The notes: generated by a model from the letters alone, not told the origin. A DNA stretch of 42,254 bases from Methanobacteriota archaeon (GCA_016841665.1 JAENYT010000013.1:1-42254); one strand, 5' to 3'; shown: positions 16,359 through 25,783, counted from the stretch's first letter. Translations and numbers: made by a program.

Positions 16359-17486
16359 TCAGACGTCCCCCTTGAAAAATTCATCAATCGTGGCCTGCCG
16401 TGCTGCGTTCTGGTCGAACCGTGCGAGGCGTATCCCGATAAGGCGGATTTTCTGGTCATCGAGGAATTCCCGGACCAGCATCCTGGCGATGCGCTGTATG
16501 CTTGTGAGATCATCGGTGAAGTGGTCGGCGGTGTAGGATTTCGTGTATGTGGCAAATCCTGCGTATCTGACTTTTATGGTGAGATTCCTGAACCGCAAGC
16601 CCTGTTTTTTCAGGGTTGCGTGCACATCCCCCGCAAGTGCGTCCAGTCTCGAAAGAATCATGTCATTATCGTTTGTATCCTCTGCGAATGTCATCTCCCT
16701 GCCGATGGATTTCCTCCCCCCCCGTTCCCTGACCTCGCGGCGGTCGATTCCCCGGGCGAGTTCCTGCATTGCGATCCCCCACCTGCCGAACCGAGCGATC
16801 AATTCCTGCACGTCGGATGCGGCAAGCTGCCCGATGGTGATGATCCCCATGCCGTTCAAGACCGAGGCGGTCTTGTTCCCGATGCCCGGGATTTTTCCGA
16901 CCGGCATCGGGGAGAGAAAGTCCGTCACCTCATCGGGCCTCACCACCGTCAGGCCATCCGGTTTCTGGTAATCGGATGCAATTTTTGCCACGGTTTTTCC
17001 CGGTCCGATGCCGATCGAACAGGTGATGCCTTCCGCGGCCCTGATCTCCTCCTTTATGACGCGCGCGCATTCCTCGGCGGCTTCGTAACTTCCGAGGCCG
17101 CTGACATCCAGGTATGCTTCGTCGATGCTCACCTGCTGGAACGATTCGGCGTACTTTCTGAGAATGCCCATGACTCTCGCCGATACCGTACGGTAGAGGG
17201 GAAAATTGACCGGCAGGAACACCGCATGCGGGCAGAGCTGGTAGGCTTTTGAGATGGGCATGGCCGAATGTATGCCATACTTCCGTGCTTCATACGAGCA
17301 GGTGCTCACCACCCCGCGCCCCTGACCCTGTTGTGGATCCGCTCCCACCACCACCGGTTTACCCTTTAGTTCCGGATGCTCCCGCATTTCGACCGAGGCG
17401 AAGAAACTGTCCATATCAACATGCAGAATGATTCTGCCCGGTGGAGGGGTATCGTGTTCGTTGAGTTCTTCCATGCGGTCCGGCAT
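16359..17486 (-). CDS. dinB: DNA polymerase IV (Y-family)
   Basis: A 375-residue translesion polymerase. The catalytic palm starts with HVDMDSFFASVE (first metal aspartate), then the nucleotide-binding YEARKYGI, and the second acidic pair in VSIDEAYLDV. The thumb helix-hairpin-helix is in KIPGIGNKTASVL, and the little-finger domain fills the C-terminal third. The protein ends in QATIDEFFKG, a PIP-box-like motif for docking on the sliding clamp PCNA, as in archaeal Dpo4/Dbh. The start is the ATG at 17486; the ATG at 17474 would remove four residues. It is on the same strand as egtD but 102 bases beyond it, so it may be co-transcribed. Confidence 0.95.
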   Translation of the reverse strand: MPDRMEELNEHDTPPPGRIILHVDMDSFFASVEMREHPELKGKPVVVGADPQQGQGRGVVSTCSYEARKYGIHSAMPISKAYQLCPHAVFLPVNFPLYRTVSARVMGILRKYAESFQQVSIDEAYLDVSGLGSYEAAEECARVIKEEIRAAEGITCSIGIGPGKTVAKIASDYQKPDGLTVVRPDEVTDFLSPMPVGKIPGIGNKTASVLNGMGIITIGQLAASDVQELIARFGRWGIAMQELARGIDRREVRERGGRKSIGREMTFAEDTNDNDMILSRLDALAGDVHATLKKQGLRFRNLTIKVRYAGFATYTKSYTADHFTDDLTSIQRIARMLVREFLDDQKIRLIGIRLARFDQNAARQATIDEFFKGDV

Positions 17487-17588
17487 CGCTTCATGGTAAT
17501 TGAGCTCTGGTGTGCCTTTATGTATTTCTGCATGCGGTGAATGTGGAGTGCGGGAACCACCCCCGGCGGAAGATGCCTGACGTGCGGT

Positions 17589-18599
17589 CTATGCACGCGA
17601 CAGCGCGAGTTCGACGAGGGAGAACCAGCCCTCTTCATCGGAAAACCAGCGCGAAATTTCGAGTCCTGCATTCGAACATACTACCCTGGCACTTTCCGGG
17701 GTGAATTTCCTGCTGATCTCCGTGTGGATTGTCTCCCCCGCCGCAAGTTCGACGCAGAGATCAATATCGGCAATGGTCGCCGTCACCGGCTCTCGCGCCT
17801 GCAGGTGCATCTCAACCTGCTCCTTCTCCTTGTCATAGAATGCCAGGTGGTCGAATAGTGCGGGATTGAAGTCTGCATGCAGGTGGCGGTTGACCACATT
17901 GAGGATGTTCTTATTGAACGCGCTCGTGACGCCCTGGGTATCATTATACGCTGCATTGAGACGGTATGCTGGTTTGACCATATCGAACCCCAGCAGAAAG
18001 CGGTCGCCGGGCGCCATAATCTCCTGCACATTCCTGAGCAGGCGCACCGCTTCCGGCTCGGGGAAATTTCCAATCGTGCTTCCGAAGAGAAGGAATAGTC
18101 TCCGGTTTCCTCCCGGGAGCAAATGAAGGTGAATGGTGAAATCTGCCACGTAACCCACGATAGCCAATTGGGGAAATTGCCCCATGAGTTCTCTGGATGC
18201 CTTGACAAGTGCGTCTTTGCTCACATCAAAGGGGACATACCTGAGATGCGCACCCCCGGTTCCGTTCGCTGCCTGAAGGAGGCGGCAGATCTTCCAGTGC
18301 GAACCCGATCCCATCTCGACGAGATCCCCGCGTGCGAAGGACGCCATGATCGTTTGTGCGTGCTCCTCGAGGATCTTCATCTCCGTACGGGTGAGGTAGT
18401 ATTCCGGGAGGGTGCAAATCCGGTCAAATAGACGTGACCCTCGTGCGTCGTAGAAATATTTTGAGGGAAGGTGTTTCTGTCCGGCGTTCAGACCTTCACG
18501 CACATCCCGGGCCAGACTTTCGGTGAACTCCACCGTCAGGTGGTTGTGCAGCTCAATCTGTGAATGAAATTCGCTCGGGTGAAGCATCATCTCTAACAT
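17589..18599 (-). CDS. egtD: L-histidine N-alpha-methyltransferase EgtD
   Basis: A 336-residue SAM-dependent enzyme that adds three methyl groups to histidine, giving hercynine, the first step of ergothioneine synthesis. The family opening KYFYDARGSRLFDRICTLPE (residues 47-66) and YYLTRTE are perfect, the SAM loop is EMGSGS (95-100), the active-site asparagine lies in STIGNFPEPE, and the substrate-binding HTEISRKF near the C-terminus matches the Glu/Ser pair of mycobacterial EgtD. An AGGAG ribosome site precedes the ATG. The gene begins 15 bases after the stop of the molybdopterin/cysteine-desulfurase fusion, so the two form an operon. This pairing settles the pathway as ergothioneine rather than another DUF2260 role. 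Confidence 0.93.
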   Translation of the reverse strand: MLEMMLHPSEFHSQIELHNHLTVEFTESLARDVREGLNAGQKHLPSKYFYDARGSRLFDRICTLPEYYLTRTEMKILEEHAQTIMASFARGDLVEMGSGSHWKICRLLQAANGTGGAHLRYVPFDVSKDALVKASRELMGQFPQLAIVGYVADFTIHLHLLPGGNRRLFLLFGSTIGNFPEPEAVRLLRNVQEIMAPGDRFLLGFDMVKPAYRLNAAYNDTQGVTSAFNKNILNVVNRHLHADFNPALFDHLAFYDKEKEQVEMHLQAREPVTATIADIDLCVELAAGETIHTEISRKFTPESARVVCSNAGLEISRWFSDEEGWFSLVELALSRA

Positions 18600-18614
18600 A
18601 TTGCTCCTATTATA

Positions 18615-21600
18615 TTAACGACAGACAGAAAACTGTATTAACACCTTCTGGTTGTTCACCACATCATCGAACAGACGAAGGGCCTGCTCGATCTCCTCTT
18701 CGGTGGTGTGCATCCCGAGAGAGATCCGTATTGAGCAGTGCACCTCCTCTTCGGTCAGTCCCATGGCGAGGAGTACATGCGAGGGGGCGGGAGAACCGGA
18801 ATGGCAGGCGGATCCGGAGGAGATGGAGAGGCCTTTCTGGTCGAGGGCGAGCACCACCGATTCGCCACGAAGATCCGGCAGGGTCATGTTGACGGTATTC
18901 GGCAGCCGCTCTGTCGCATGGCCGTTGATGCGGGCGTCCGGAACAATCTCAAGAATTCCGGCCTCTATCCGATCCCGAAGCGATCGTATCCGTTCCGCAT
19001 CACCAAGATGCTGCCGTGCGAGTTCTGTCGCCCTGCCGAGCCCCACGATGCCGATGAGGTTTTCAGTGCCCGCCCTGAGATGGCGTTCTTGCTCCCCTCC
19101 ATGGATGAGCGGGTCGATTGCAATGCCCTTTCCCATGTACAGGGCGCCGATCCCTTTCGGCCCGTAGATTTTATGGCCTGATAGCGTGAGAAAATCCACT
19201 CCCAGCGCTTCTACATCTATGGGCAGCTTTCCAATGGCCTGGGTGGCATCGGTGTGGAAATAGGCGCCGTGCGATCGGGCAATGCCAGCGAGCTCCGGAA
19301 TGGGCTGGATCGATCCGGTCTCATTGTTCGCGTACATGATGCTGACCAGCAGTGTCTCGGGGGTTATCGCCGCCTCGAGATCTTCGGGGCGTACCCGCCC
19401 TTCACGGTCGACCGGGAGGTAGGTCACCTGAAAGCCCGCGGTTTCCAGCCATTTGCACGGTTCGATGACCGACGAGTGTTCAATGGAGGAGGTGATAATG
19501 TGCGGTCTTTCCTCCCGGTGTGCAAACGCCAGGCCCTTGATCACGAAGTTGTTCGCCTCCGTGCAGCACCCGGTGAAGGTGATCCGCTTTGCGGTGCAGT
19601 TGAGCAGCTGGGCGATGCTCCGGCGCGCACCTTCCATGGTGGTTTTAGCCTCCCTGCCCTCCCGGTAGATGCTGGAGGGATTCCCGAACTTTCCCTCCAT
19701 CCATGGCATCATCGCCTGTGCGACCTCGGGAGCGATGGGAGTGGTGGCATTGTGGTCGAGATAGATTCGCCGGAAGGGTTGCTCGAATTCTCCGGAGATG
19801 CCGGCAGTCGCATGCGCAGACGACCCCTCACCGCTGCCGATCGCCACGCGGGCGTCGCCGTCTCCGGCCTTTCGCACATCACAGAGCAGTGCCTTGTAGA
19901 CGGGGAATCCAGATATTGGATCGTAGCGATCGAGGTCGGTCAACTCGTTGACGTTGCCCTCCCGCCATGCTTTCGGTGCCTGGTGGCAGCCCCCCCCCAT
20001 GTTCGCCTCGATCATTCCCTGCATGAGGTCATCGGTGACAATCGCCCGGAGAGGTACCTGGCCGCGTGCCGATATGACCACCACACGGTCCCCGTGCCGG
20101 ATGCCCCGCGCTTCTGCATCCTGCGTGTTGATGCTCACCGTGGGTTCAGGGCGCTCTTTTATGAAGCTCTTGATGCTGTGGTGCTGGGCATGGAAGTCGG
20201 TCGTCACCCGTGCCCCTGAATTGAAGATCAACGGGAACGTTTCCGCAAGATCGGGGCGCGATCGCGGGCTTTCCTGCGGTTCCGTGTACACTGGAAGGGG
20301 ATCGTAGCCGTACTCCTCGAGTATGGTGGAATAGATCTCGAATTTTCCCGTGGGGGTGTCGAATCCGGGGGCCCCATCGGGCCGCAAAAGGCCCTTTTCC
20401 CATTTCCTGTACTGCATCATCTCCACCGGCGATTGCACCCGCCCGCCCGCCGCTCTCACCTCTTCGAGGGAAATGCCGGATCCCTTCAGGACATGGCGGA
20501 GCATCTCCTCCTCGTTCTGGGGAAAGAGGTGGCCGTATCCAAGCCTTCGCGCGAGTTCTCCCATGATGGAGACATCAGGGCGGGATTCTCCCCGGGGTTC
20601 GATCACGCGTTCTCGAATCCGGAAGACGGGCCCGTAGGTCATGTACGATTCGGTCTCAAAGAGCGTGGATGCCGGCAGCACGATGTCGGCATAGGCTGCA
20701 TCGGCGGTGAGGTGACGGTCCACACAGACCATAAAATCAATGTTGTTGAGCGTTTCCCGCCAAATTGGCGTTTGCGGCCAGGAAGTCAGCAGCGATCCGG
20801 CCTGCACGATGAGGGCCCGTATTTTGTAGGGTTTTCCTTCGAGCACCGATTCGGGGAGGGCGATTGCATGCGATTCTTTGCGGTAATGGGTGTAAACAGG
20901 AAAGCGGTCGGTGCCGAGCGCCTTCTTCATGTCCGGATTGGCAAGGTACTCGGCGCGGTTGATGGGAAATTGGTATCCTGGCATGGTGAAACAGCGCCCG
21001 CCCGGCACGTCCAGCTGGCCTGCGAGCGCCCAGAGGACGATGGTGGCCCGTATTGCCTGGACACCGCTGTCACTGTATTCCAGGCCGCTGTACATGGCGG
21101 TGGTTGCGCCATCCGCCGATGCAATGCGTCGTGCGAGCGATACAACGGTATCTGTGGGGACGCCGGTGATATGTCCAACGATCTCGGGCCGGTAGTGCTG
21201 CACATAGTTGGAAAACTCCTCGAACCCGTGGGTCCAGTCCCTGACAAAGTCCTCGTCGTAAAGCTCTTCCTCGATAAGGACGTTGCAGAGCCCCAGCGCC
21301 AGTGCTCCGTCCGTTCCCGGGCGAATGGGGACCCATTCCGCATCGCAGAGATCGACGGTCTTGGTTTTTCGTGGATCGATGACCACGACCTCCGCACCCC
21401 GGGCTTTGGCCTCCAGTATCCTGCGAAGCGTGATGGGGGGAAAGTCGGTGGCAGGATTGGTGCCCCAGACCAGAATAAGGTCGGCATGTTCGTAATCGGA
21501 ATAGGTATTGATGTGCATGCGCCCCATGGTGACGTGCGGGGCGATCATGGCGAAGGATACATAGCAGAGTGCCCCGACGCCCATGGTGTTGGGAGAACCG

Positions 21601-22046
21601 AACGGAAACAGCACGCTCGATGCGGAAGAGACGGCGACATCCTTCGGCTGGTAAATATCGCAAAACGAGAGCTCAAAACTGCCAGAACCCGTATAGATCG
21701 CCACCGCTTCCGGGCCGTACCGCTCCTTGATGTCGTTGAGCTTCGATACGATGATGTCATAGGCTTCGTCCCAGGAGATGCGCTCGAATGCGAATGTTCC
21801 TTTCGGCCCGGTCCTTTTTAACGGGTAGAGCACCCGGTCCTCGGAATAGACTATCTCGGCCGAGTGCTCGCCGAGGTAGCAGACAATGCCAAGGTCGGCA
21901 TCCTCATCCGCACGCACCCGCACGATTCTGCCCTCATCGTCATACGTCACGATAATCCCGCATCCTGCCGAACATATCCCGCAGAGTGCACGACGCTCTC
22001 GTGTTCCAGACCCTGTCTCCTCTTCTCTTTCGTTCACGTCAACCAC
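18615..22046 (-). CDS. Metallopterin-dependent ergothioneine synthase (MES)
   Basis: A 1,143-residue two-part enzyme. Residues about 1-745 are a molybdopterin oxidoreductase-type module: a [4Fe-4S] site (C22, C25, C29, C56; motif LCGICSAGCG), a likely Mo/W ligand C161 in SPNTMGVGALC, and bis-pterin dinucleotide phrases WGTNPATDFP and the C-terminal MopB beta domain (NTQDAEARGIRHGDRVVV). Residues about 750-1130 are a NifS/IscS cysteine desulfurase: YLDHNATTP, PLP lysine K959 in LSGHKIYGPKG, and catalytic C1081 in SSGSACHSG. This matches the enzyme described from Caldithrix abyssi, where an acetylene-hydratase-like module and a desulfurase move sulfur from cysteine to trimethylhistidine. The GTG at 22046 follows GAGGGCAT and fits the upstream TATA box; an ATG at 22085 lies inside that box. 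egtD follows at once. Confidence 0.9.
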   Translation of the reverse strand: MVDVNEREEETGSGTRERRALCGICSAGCGIIVTYDDEGRIVRVRADEDADLGIVCYLGEHSAEIVYSEDRVLYPLKRTGPKGTFAFERISWDEAYDIIVSKLNDIKERYGPEAVAIYTGSGSFELSFCDIYQPKDVAVSSASSVLFPFGSPNTMGVGALCYVSFAMIAPHVTMGRMHINTYSDYEHADLILVWGTNPATDFPPITLRRILEAKARGAEVVVIDPRKTKTVDLCDAEWVPIRPGTDGALALGLCNVLIEEELYDEDFVRDWTHGFEEFSNYVQHYRPEIVGHITGVPTDTVVSLARRIASADGATTAMYSGLEYSDSGVQAIRATIVLWALAGQLDVPGGRCFTMPGYQFPINRAEYLANPDMKKALGTDRFPVYTHYRKESHAIALPESVLEGKPYKIRALIVQAGSLLTSWPQTPIWRETLNNIDFMVCVDRHLTADAAYADIVLPASTLFETESYMTYGPVFRIRERVIEPRGESRPDVSIMGELARRLGYGHLFPQNEEEMLRHVLKGSGISLEEVRAAGGRVQSPVEMMQYRKWEKGLLRPDGAPGFDTPTGKFEIYSTILEEYGYDPLPVYTEPQESPRSRPDLAETFPLIFNSGARVTTDFHAQHHSIKSFIKERPEPTVSINTQDAEARGIRHGDRVVVISARGQVPLRAIVTDDLMQGMIEANMGGGCHQAPKAWREGNVNELTDLDRYDPISGFPVYKALLCDVRKAGDGDARVAIGSGEGSSAHATAGISGEFEQPFRRIYLDHNATTPIAPEVAQAMMPWMEGKFGNPSSIYREGREAKTTMEGARRSIAQLLNCTAKRITFTGCCTEANNFVIKGLAFAHREERPHIITSSIEHSSVIEPCKWLETAGFQVTYLPVDREGRVRPEDLEAAITPETLLVSIMYANNETGSIQPIPELAGIARSHGAYFHTDATQAIGKLPIDVEALGVDFLTLSGHKIYGPKGIGALYMGKGIAIDPLIHGGEQERHLRAGTENLIGIVGLGRATELARQHLGDAERIRSLRDRIEAGILEIVPDARINGHATERLPNTVNMTLPDLRGESVVLALDQKGLSISSGSACHSGSPAPSHVLLAMGLTEEEVHCSIRISLGMHTTEEEIEQALRLFDDVVNNQKVLIQFSVCR

Positions 22047-22084
22047 ATGCCCTCGGGGTTTCAGGATACCAAAAATAAACTGCA

Positions 22085-22095
22085 TTTTATAAAAA
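22085..22095 (-). promoter_or_regulatory. TATA box for MES-egtD operon
   Basis: On the minus strand the sequence TTTTTATAAAA is a strong archaeal TATA element. Transcription would begin near 22064, leaving about 18 bases of leader before the GTG at 22046. This argues against translation from the ATG at 22085 or the GTG at 22106, which would lie upstream of the transcript start. Confidence 0.6.
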
Positions 22096-22106
22096 TGTCC
22101 CCGCAC

Positions 22107-22395
22107 GATGCAGGGAAGGATTCGCGCATACCTGTCCCGGGTCGCCGCATCTTCGGTGAGGGGGGTGCAATCTTCCTGCGGATCGCTATGCGCGGGGATG
22201 CCTGGATCGGTCTTTCCTTTCTGACAGGGATGCCTGGTGCCCGCAAACCGCCGTTAACAGCCTACGACCCCTTGCAAACAGGCAGGTTCATCCTTTTTAC
22301 ACGGAGTTGCCGTACTTCCTTCGCAACGAGGAGAAATCCGCAAAGGTGCTTCACAACGCTCATGGGGTGCCCCGGAGAATGGTACATGCAGTACC
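22107..22395. other. Intergenic between divergent MES and GNAT relic
   Basis: No complete gene. On the plus strand a stretch at about 22285-22400 reads for some 35 codons as a protein-like end (HPFYTELPYFLRNEEKSAK) before a stop, which may be the tail of a lost gene. I do not recognise a family. Confidence 0.3.
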
Positions 22396-22874
22396 ATGAT
22401 GGCCATTGTTCCCTACGACGAGAAGTATACAGATGATTTTTCGCATCTCGTGGCAGCATTCAGGGAGTTCAATACGTACGGATTCTGCGAACCCTTCAGG
22501 CCGGACATCGCTCATCGGGGAACACAGTGAGCGCATCGAGCGTTTGCGCATCGATGAAACCTGCGAACTCCTGTTGCTCCTCGACGGAGACCGTGCGGTG
22601 GGATTCCTCCAGCTGGCCGTGCTCGATCATTCCCCCTTCAGGACGCCGGTGAAGAAAAAGGTGGGAAGCATCGATGCCGTCTTTCTTCTGCCGGGGGTAC
22701 CGGGGACGGGGATGGGGTAAGAGACTCTTTGAGGAGGGCGAACGCCGCCTCATCGATCGGGGAATCAGCCATATCGATCTCGATGTGACGGTGTTCAACC
22801 ATGGCGCCCATGCCTGGTACGAGCGGATGGGATACGAGGTGCAGCACCTCAAGATGTCAAAAAAGGTAAGATAG
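22396..22874 (+). pseudogene. GNAT acetyltransferase broken by two frameshifts
   Basis: The reading frame starts at ATG 22396 (or 22399) with AIVPYDEKYTDDFSHLVAAF and stops at 22528. A second frame continues from about 22505 with SLIGEHSERIERLR and GDRAVGFLQLAVLD to a stop at 22720. The third frame carries the acetyl-CoA site and end: GYRGRGWGKRLFEEGERR, then FNHGAHAWYERMGYEVQ, to 22874. Joined, these make a typical GNAT protein of about 155 residues. The two shifts lie near 22500-22528 and 22690-22718, the second close to several G runs, so a sequencing error is possible. If real, the gene is dead. Confidence 0.8.
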
Positions 22875-22966
22875 CGTGCATTTATCTCGCGAGAAACGAA
22901 CTTTTTTCACGCAATGGGTGGATGGGAGCGTGGCACTGTTCCCACCGCTCGCCATGGTAGGGACAC

Positions 22967-23533
22967 ATGGATATCATCGTGCTTTCGTTGTTGATTGGAA
23001 TCGGGCTTGCAATGGATTGTTTTGCCGTTTCTCTCTCCGCAGGTGCGGCATACCCGGCCGAACACCTCAAAATCGCTCTCGTCTACGCCCTCACATTCGG
23101 GTTTTTTCAGGGTGCCATGTGCCTTCTCGGGTGGGCTCTCAGCGTGGGATTCGCCTCGCTCATTTCGGCCTACGACCACTGGATCGCGTTTTTTCTGCTC
23201 CTGTTAGTCGGCATGAAGATGCTGCGGGAGGGGCTTGAGGATGAGCCGCCGGAGCCCGGGAAGCAGGCGCTTGCTGCACTGACCTTGCTGAGTCTCGCAG
23301 TTGCCACGAGCATTGATGCACTTGCCGTGGGCATCAGTTTCGCGGTGCTCGATCTCTCTCCGTATATCCCTGCAGTGATCATAGCCCTCGTATCCCTTAT
23401 TTTTTCATTTGCAGGCGTTATGTCCGGCAAGCAGCTGGCACGACTGATCGGCAGCAAGGCGGATATTCTCGGCGGTATCATCCTCATCCTGCTGGGCGCG
23501 AGAGTGCTTGCCGAACACACGGCAATTCTCTGA
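22967..23533 (+). CDS. mntP: Manganese efflux pump MntP
   Basis: A 188-residue membrane protein of the MntP (DUF204) family that exports Mn2+. It is built as two repeats of three helices. Each repeat has the conserved acidic signature: GIGLAMDCFAVSLSAGA in the first and VATSIDALAVGISFA in the second, where the aspartates in helices 1 and 4 bind the ion. Length is typical. The ATG at 22967 begins the first helix. A CDF metal exporter follows on the same strand after about 90 bases, so the pair looks like a small metal-efflux unit. Confidence 0.94.
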   Translation: MDIIVLSLLIGIGLAMDCFAVSLSAGAAYPAEHLKIALVYALTFGFFQGAMCLLGWALSVGFASLISAYDHWIAFFLLLLVGMKMLREGLEDEPPEPGKQALAALTLLSLAVATSIDALAVGISFAVLDLSPYIPAVIIALVSLIFSFAGVMSGKQLARLIGSKADILGGIILILLGARVLAEHTAIL

Positions 23534-23622
23534 ATCCTTGATCAGGGAACGAGGATTCAGTCCACACGGCCATTTTTCAATCGGTCCGTAATATTCATGT
23601 GGGCAGGGATACATCCCCCACC

Positions 23623-24507
23623 ATGGTGCACGTCCATGCCGCAGGCCGGAGCGAGAAGAATATCCGGGCGGCATTCCTCCTCAATCTCCTCTTCACCGTG
23701 ATCGAGGTCGCGGGGGGGCTCTATACAGGGAGCCTGGCCATCACTGCGGATGCCCTCCACGATCTGGGCGACTCGTTCTCCCTGGGTCTGGCGTGGTTTT
23801 TCGAGCGAATCGCGCAGAAAAAACCTTCGCCGCTCTTCTCCTATGGCTACCGGCGTTTCTCGCTCCTGGCAGCACTCATCAACGCCCTGGTGCTGATCGG
23901 CGGGTCGATCCTCATCCTCTCTGCAGCAGTTCCGCGGCTGTTTTATCCCGTGACCCCCGATGCCCGGGGAATGCTCCTGCTCTCGCTCCTGGGCATCACG
24001 GTTAATGGTGTTGCTACGTACCGGATGCGGGGCGGGAAAACCCTCAACGAGCAGGTGGTTGCCTGGCACCTCCTGGAGGACGTGCTGGGCTGGGCGGCCG
24101 TGCTGGTGGTGAGCATCGTCCTGCTGTTCAGGGACATCCCATGGCTGGACCCCGTATTATCAATCATGATCACGCTGTTCGTGCTCGGGAATGTGCTCCG
24201 GAACCTGCGCCGGATGCTGGTGATCTTTCTGCAGGGCGTACCCCCGTCCATTTCCATCGATGCGGTGGAAGAGGCACTCACCGCGCTTCCTGGCGTCTGC
24301 GAGCTGCACGACACCCACATCTGGTCGCTCGACGGCGAGCACAACATCCTCACCGCCCACGTGGTAATCGATGCGGAGAGCTCCCCGGAGGCTATCCGGG
24401 AGATCCGGTGCAGGGTGAAGGAGCGTGCGGCGAGCCTCGGGATCAGCCACGCCACCATCGAGATCGAACTTCAAGGGGAGGCCTGCGTGCTGCCGGAGGA
24501 GTTCTGA
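23623..24507 (+). CDS. Cation diffusion facilitator (CzcD/ZitB type)
   Basis: A 294-residue proton-coupled divalent metal exporter. Six membrane helices are present; the transport site is formed by HDLGD in helix 2 (ITADALHDLGDS) and HLLED in helix 5 (VAWHLLEDVLG), a His-Asp pattern typical of zinc/cobalt exporters of the ZitB/CzcD type. The C-terminal cytosolic ferredoxin-like domain (about 205-294) contains ELHDTHIWSLDGEHNILTAH, as in zinc-sensing CDFs. The ATG at 23623 is preferred over the GTG at 23599. Next to mntP it suggests protection from excess Mn and Zn. Confidence 0.92.
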   Translation: MVHVHAAGRSEKNIRAAFLLNLLFTVIEVAGGLYTGSLAITADALHDLGDSFSLGLAWFFERIAQKKPSPLFSYGYRRFSLLAALINALVLIGGSILILSAAVPRLFYPVTPDARGMLLLSLLGITVNGVATYRMRGGKTLNEQVVAWHLLEDVLGWAAVLVVSIVLLFRDIPWLDPVLSIMITLFVLGNVLRNLRRMLVIFLQGVPPSISIDAVEEALTALPGVCELHDTHIWSLDGEHNILTAHVVIDAESSPEAIREIRCRVKERAASLGISHATIEIELQGEACVLPEEF

Positions 24508-24528
24508 GGCCTTTCTTTGCGGGAGCAC

Positions 24529-25653
24529 TCAGGGGATGATCTCGCAGCTGGTGAATTTCTCGTGCGCGAAGTCCTGTAGCGTGATCGTATTGCATCCGAT
24601 GAGCCGCTGCACCTCCGGCAGTGCGTCCTTCAGGGTCCGGTGGAGGTGTGCGATGCTGCTGCAGACCAGTTTTCTCCCCTCCTCCGGCCAGGGCTTGACG
24701 ATGCTGGCGTAGAGGCACCGCCCGCCGCAGAAATCCCGCAGGGTGCATCCGGTGCAGGGTCCACCGACATCCACGCGGGGGAGGCTGCAGGGATCGGCGG
24801 TGGCGATGTGGCCAACGCAGTAGTCCTTCATGCCGACCATGATGGGGCAGGGCAGGATGCTGCCGTCGGTCATGATGCTGTAATCCGAGTGGCCGCAGCC
24901 GCAGCGAAGCAGGCTGGGCCGCTGCAGGAGCATGTCCTGCATGGTGTCGAGGAAGGGGTAGATGCGCCCTACTTTCCCTTCCACCCGCATCGTCTCGACC
25001 CATTCTGCTACGAGCCGGGTGATCCCCGGGTTGTAGTTCTCCGCCAGCCGCTGCCCGAAATCCCGCCGGTTATAGTCGTACCAGAAGTTTGCGTCGAGCT
25101 GCCAGTGGATTGATGCGAACGAGAAATGATCGTTGTCTGCGAGGAAGTGGACGGCACCTACTATGTCCGTCTCCTCGGTCACGGTCATCCTGGCGATGAT
25201 CTCGCCTGAAAACCCGTCATCCCTGATCTTTTTGAGATTTTCCGTGACCTGTGCAAACGTCCCCGTACCCCGGTGCCGGTCGGTGAGCGCCTCAGGGCCG
25301 TCGATGGAGACGAGGATCGAGGAAAAGCGATCGATCACCTCCGGATCAATGGTGTGCAGGAGGGTGCCGTTGGTATGGATGCCGAGCCCGTTTACCGGCG
25401 CATTGACGGCGATCTCGGCGACGAGGTCGCTGCGCATCAGAGGTTCGCCGCCGTAGAAGGTGAGGGAAGCGTCCGGGTCTTTTGCCAGGAAGGCGTACAG
25501 GACGTCGAGATCGACCTCCATGTCGACGGGTAGACCGGGATCGACGGCGATCTCCGGAGTTACCTGTTCCGGTTCGGGAACTTCGAACATCCGTCCCCTG
25601 CAATACGAGCAGCAGAGATTGCAATTGTCGGTGACAACGAGGTGAAAGTGCAC
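24529..25653 (-). CDS. Radical SAM/SPASM protein, peptide-modifying type
   Basis: A 374-residue radical SAM enzyme. The cluster motif CxxxCxxC is C11-C15-C18 in TDNCNLCCSYC, followed by the SAM-contact region SLTFYGGEPLM and the substrate-strand motif IHTNGTLL. The C-terminal third is a SPASM domain for auxiliary clusters: CGCGHSDYSIMTDGSILPCP, then CTGCTLRDFCGGRC. The architecture matches the methanogen/Archaeoglobus group annotated as putative peptide modifiers (AF1577-like), whose products are not known. I chose the GTG at 25653, which puts the cluster motif where the family has it; a TTG at 25716 would add 21 residues. No small Cys-rich substrate gene is next to it. Confidence 0.83.
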   Translation of the reverse strand: MHFHLVVTDNCNLCCSYCRGRMFEVPEPEQVTPEIAVDPGLPVDMEVDLDVLYAFLAKDPDASLTFYGGEPLMRSDLVAEIAVNAPVNGLGIHTNGTLLHTIDPEVIDRFSSILVSIDGPEALTDRHRGTGTFAQVTENLKKIRDDGFSGEIIARMTVTEETDIVGAVHFLADNDHFSFASIHWQLDANFWYDYNRRDFGQRLAENYNPGITRLVAEWVETMRVEGKVGRIYPFLDTMQDMLLQRPSLLRCGCGHSDYSIMTDGSILPCPIMVGMKDYCVGHIATADPCSLPRVDVGGPCTGCTLRDFCGGRCLYASIVKPWPEEGRKLVCSSIAHLHRTLKDALPEVQRLIGCNTITLQDFAHEKFTSCEIIP

Positions 25654-25756
25654 GATAATCTTCGGAAATGTTCGAAAACCGAGACGATAAAGTGTGATGA
25701 TCTGTGTATCGAACAAGCGGCAAATCTGGAGAATTCAGCCATTCGATAACCAATGG

Positions 25757-25783
25757 GGCGCTTCCCGGAGACGGGGGAGCGCC
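25757..25783. other. GC-rich hairpin
   Basis: GGCGCTTCCC and GGGGAGCGCC form an almost perfect stem with a short loop between the rSAM start and the ferritin stop. It lies just beyond the ferritin U tract on the minus strand. Confidence 0.4.

Noticed and set aside
19254-21821. Long plus-strand open frames opposite the MES gene
   Set aside because: They are antisense to conserved Fe-S, pterin and PLP motifs and show no family resemblance; GC-rich codons on the minus strand produce them.
18615-22046. Reading the fusion as formate dehydrogenase or thiosulfate reductase alpha
   Set aside because: The C-terminal cysteine desulfurase, the adjacent egtD and the absence of electron-transfer subunits fit the ergothioneine synthase layout better.
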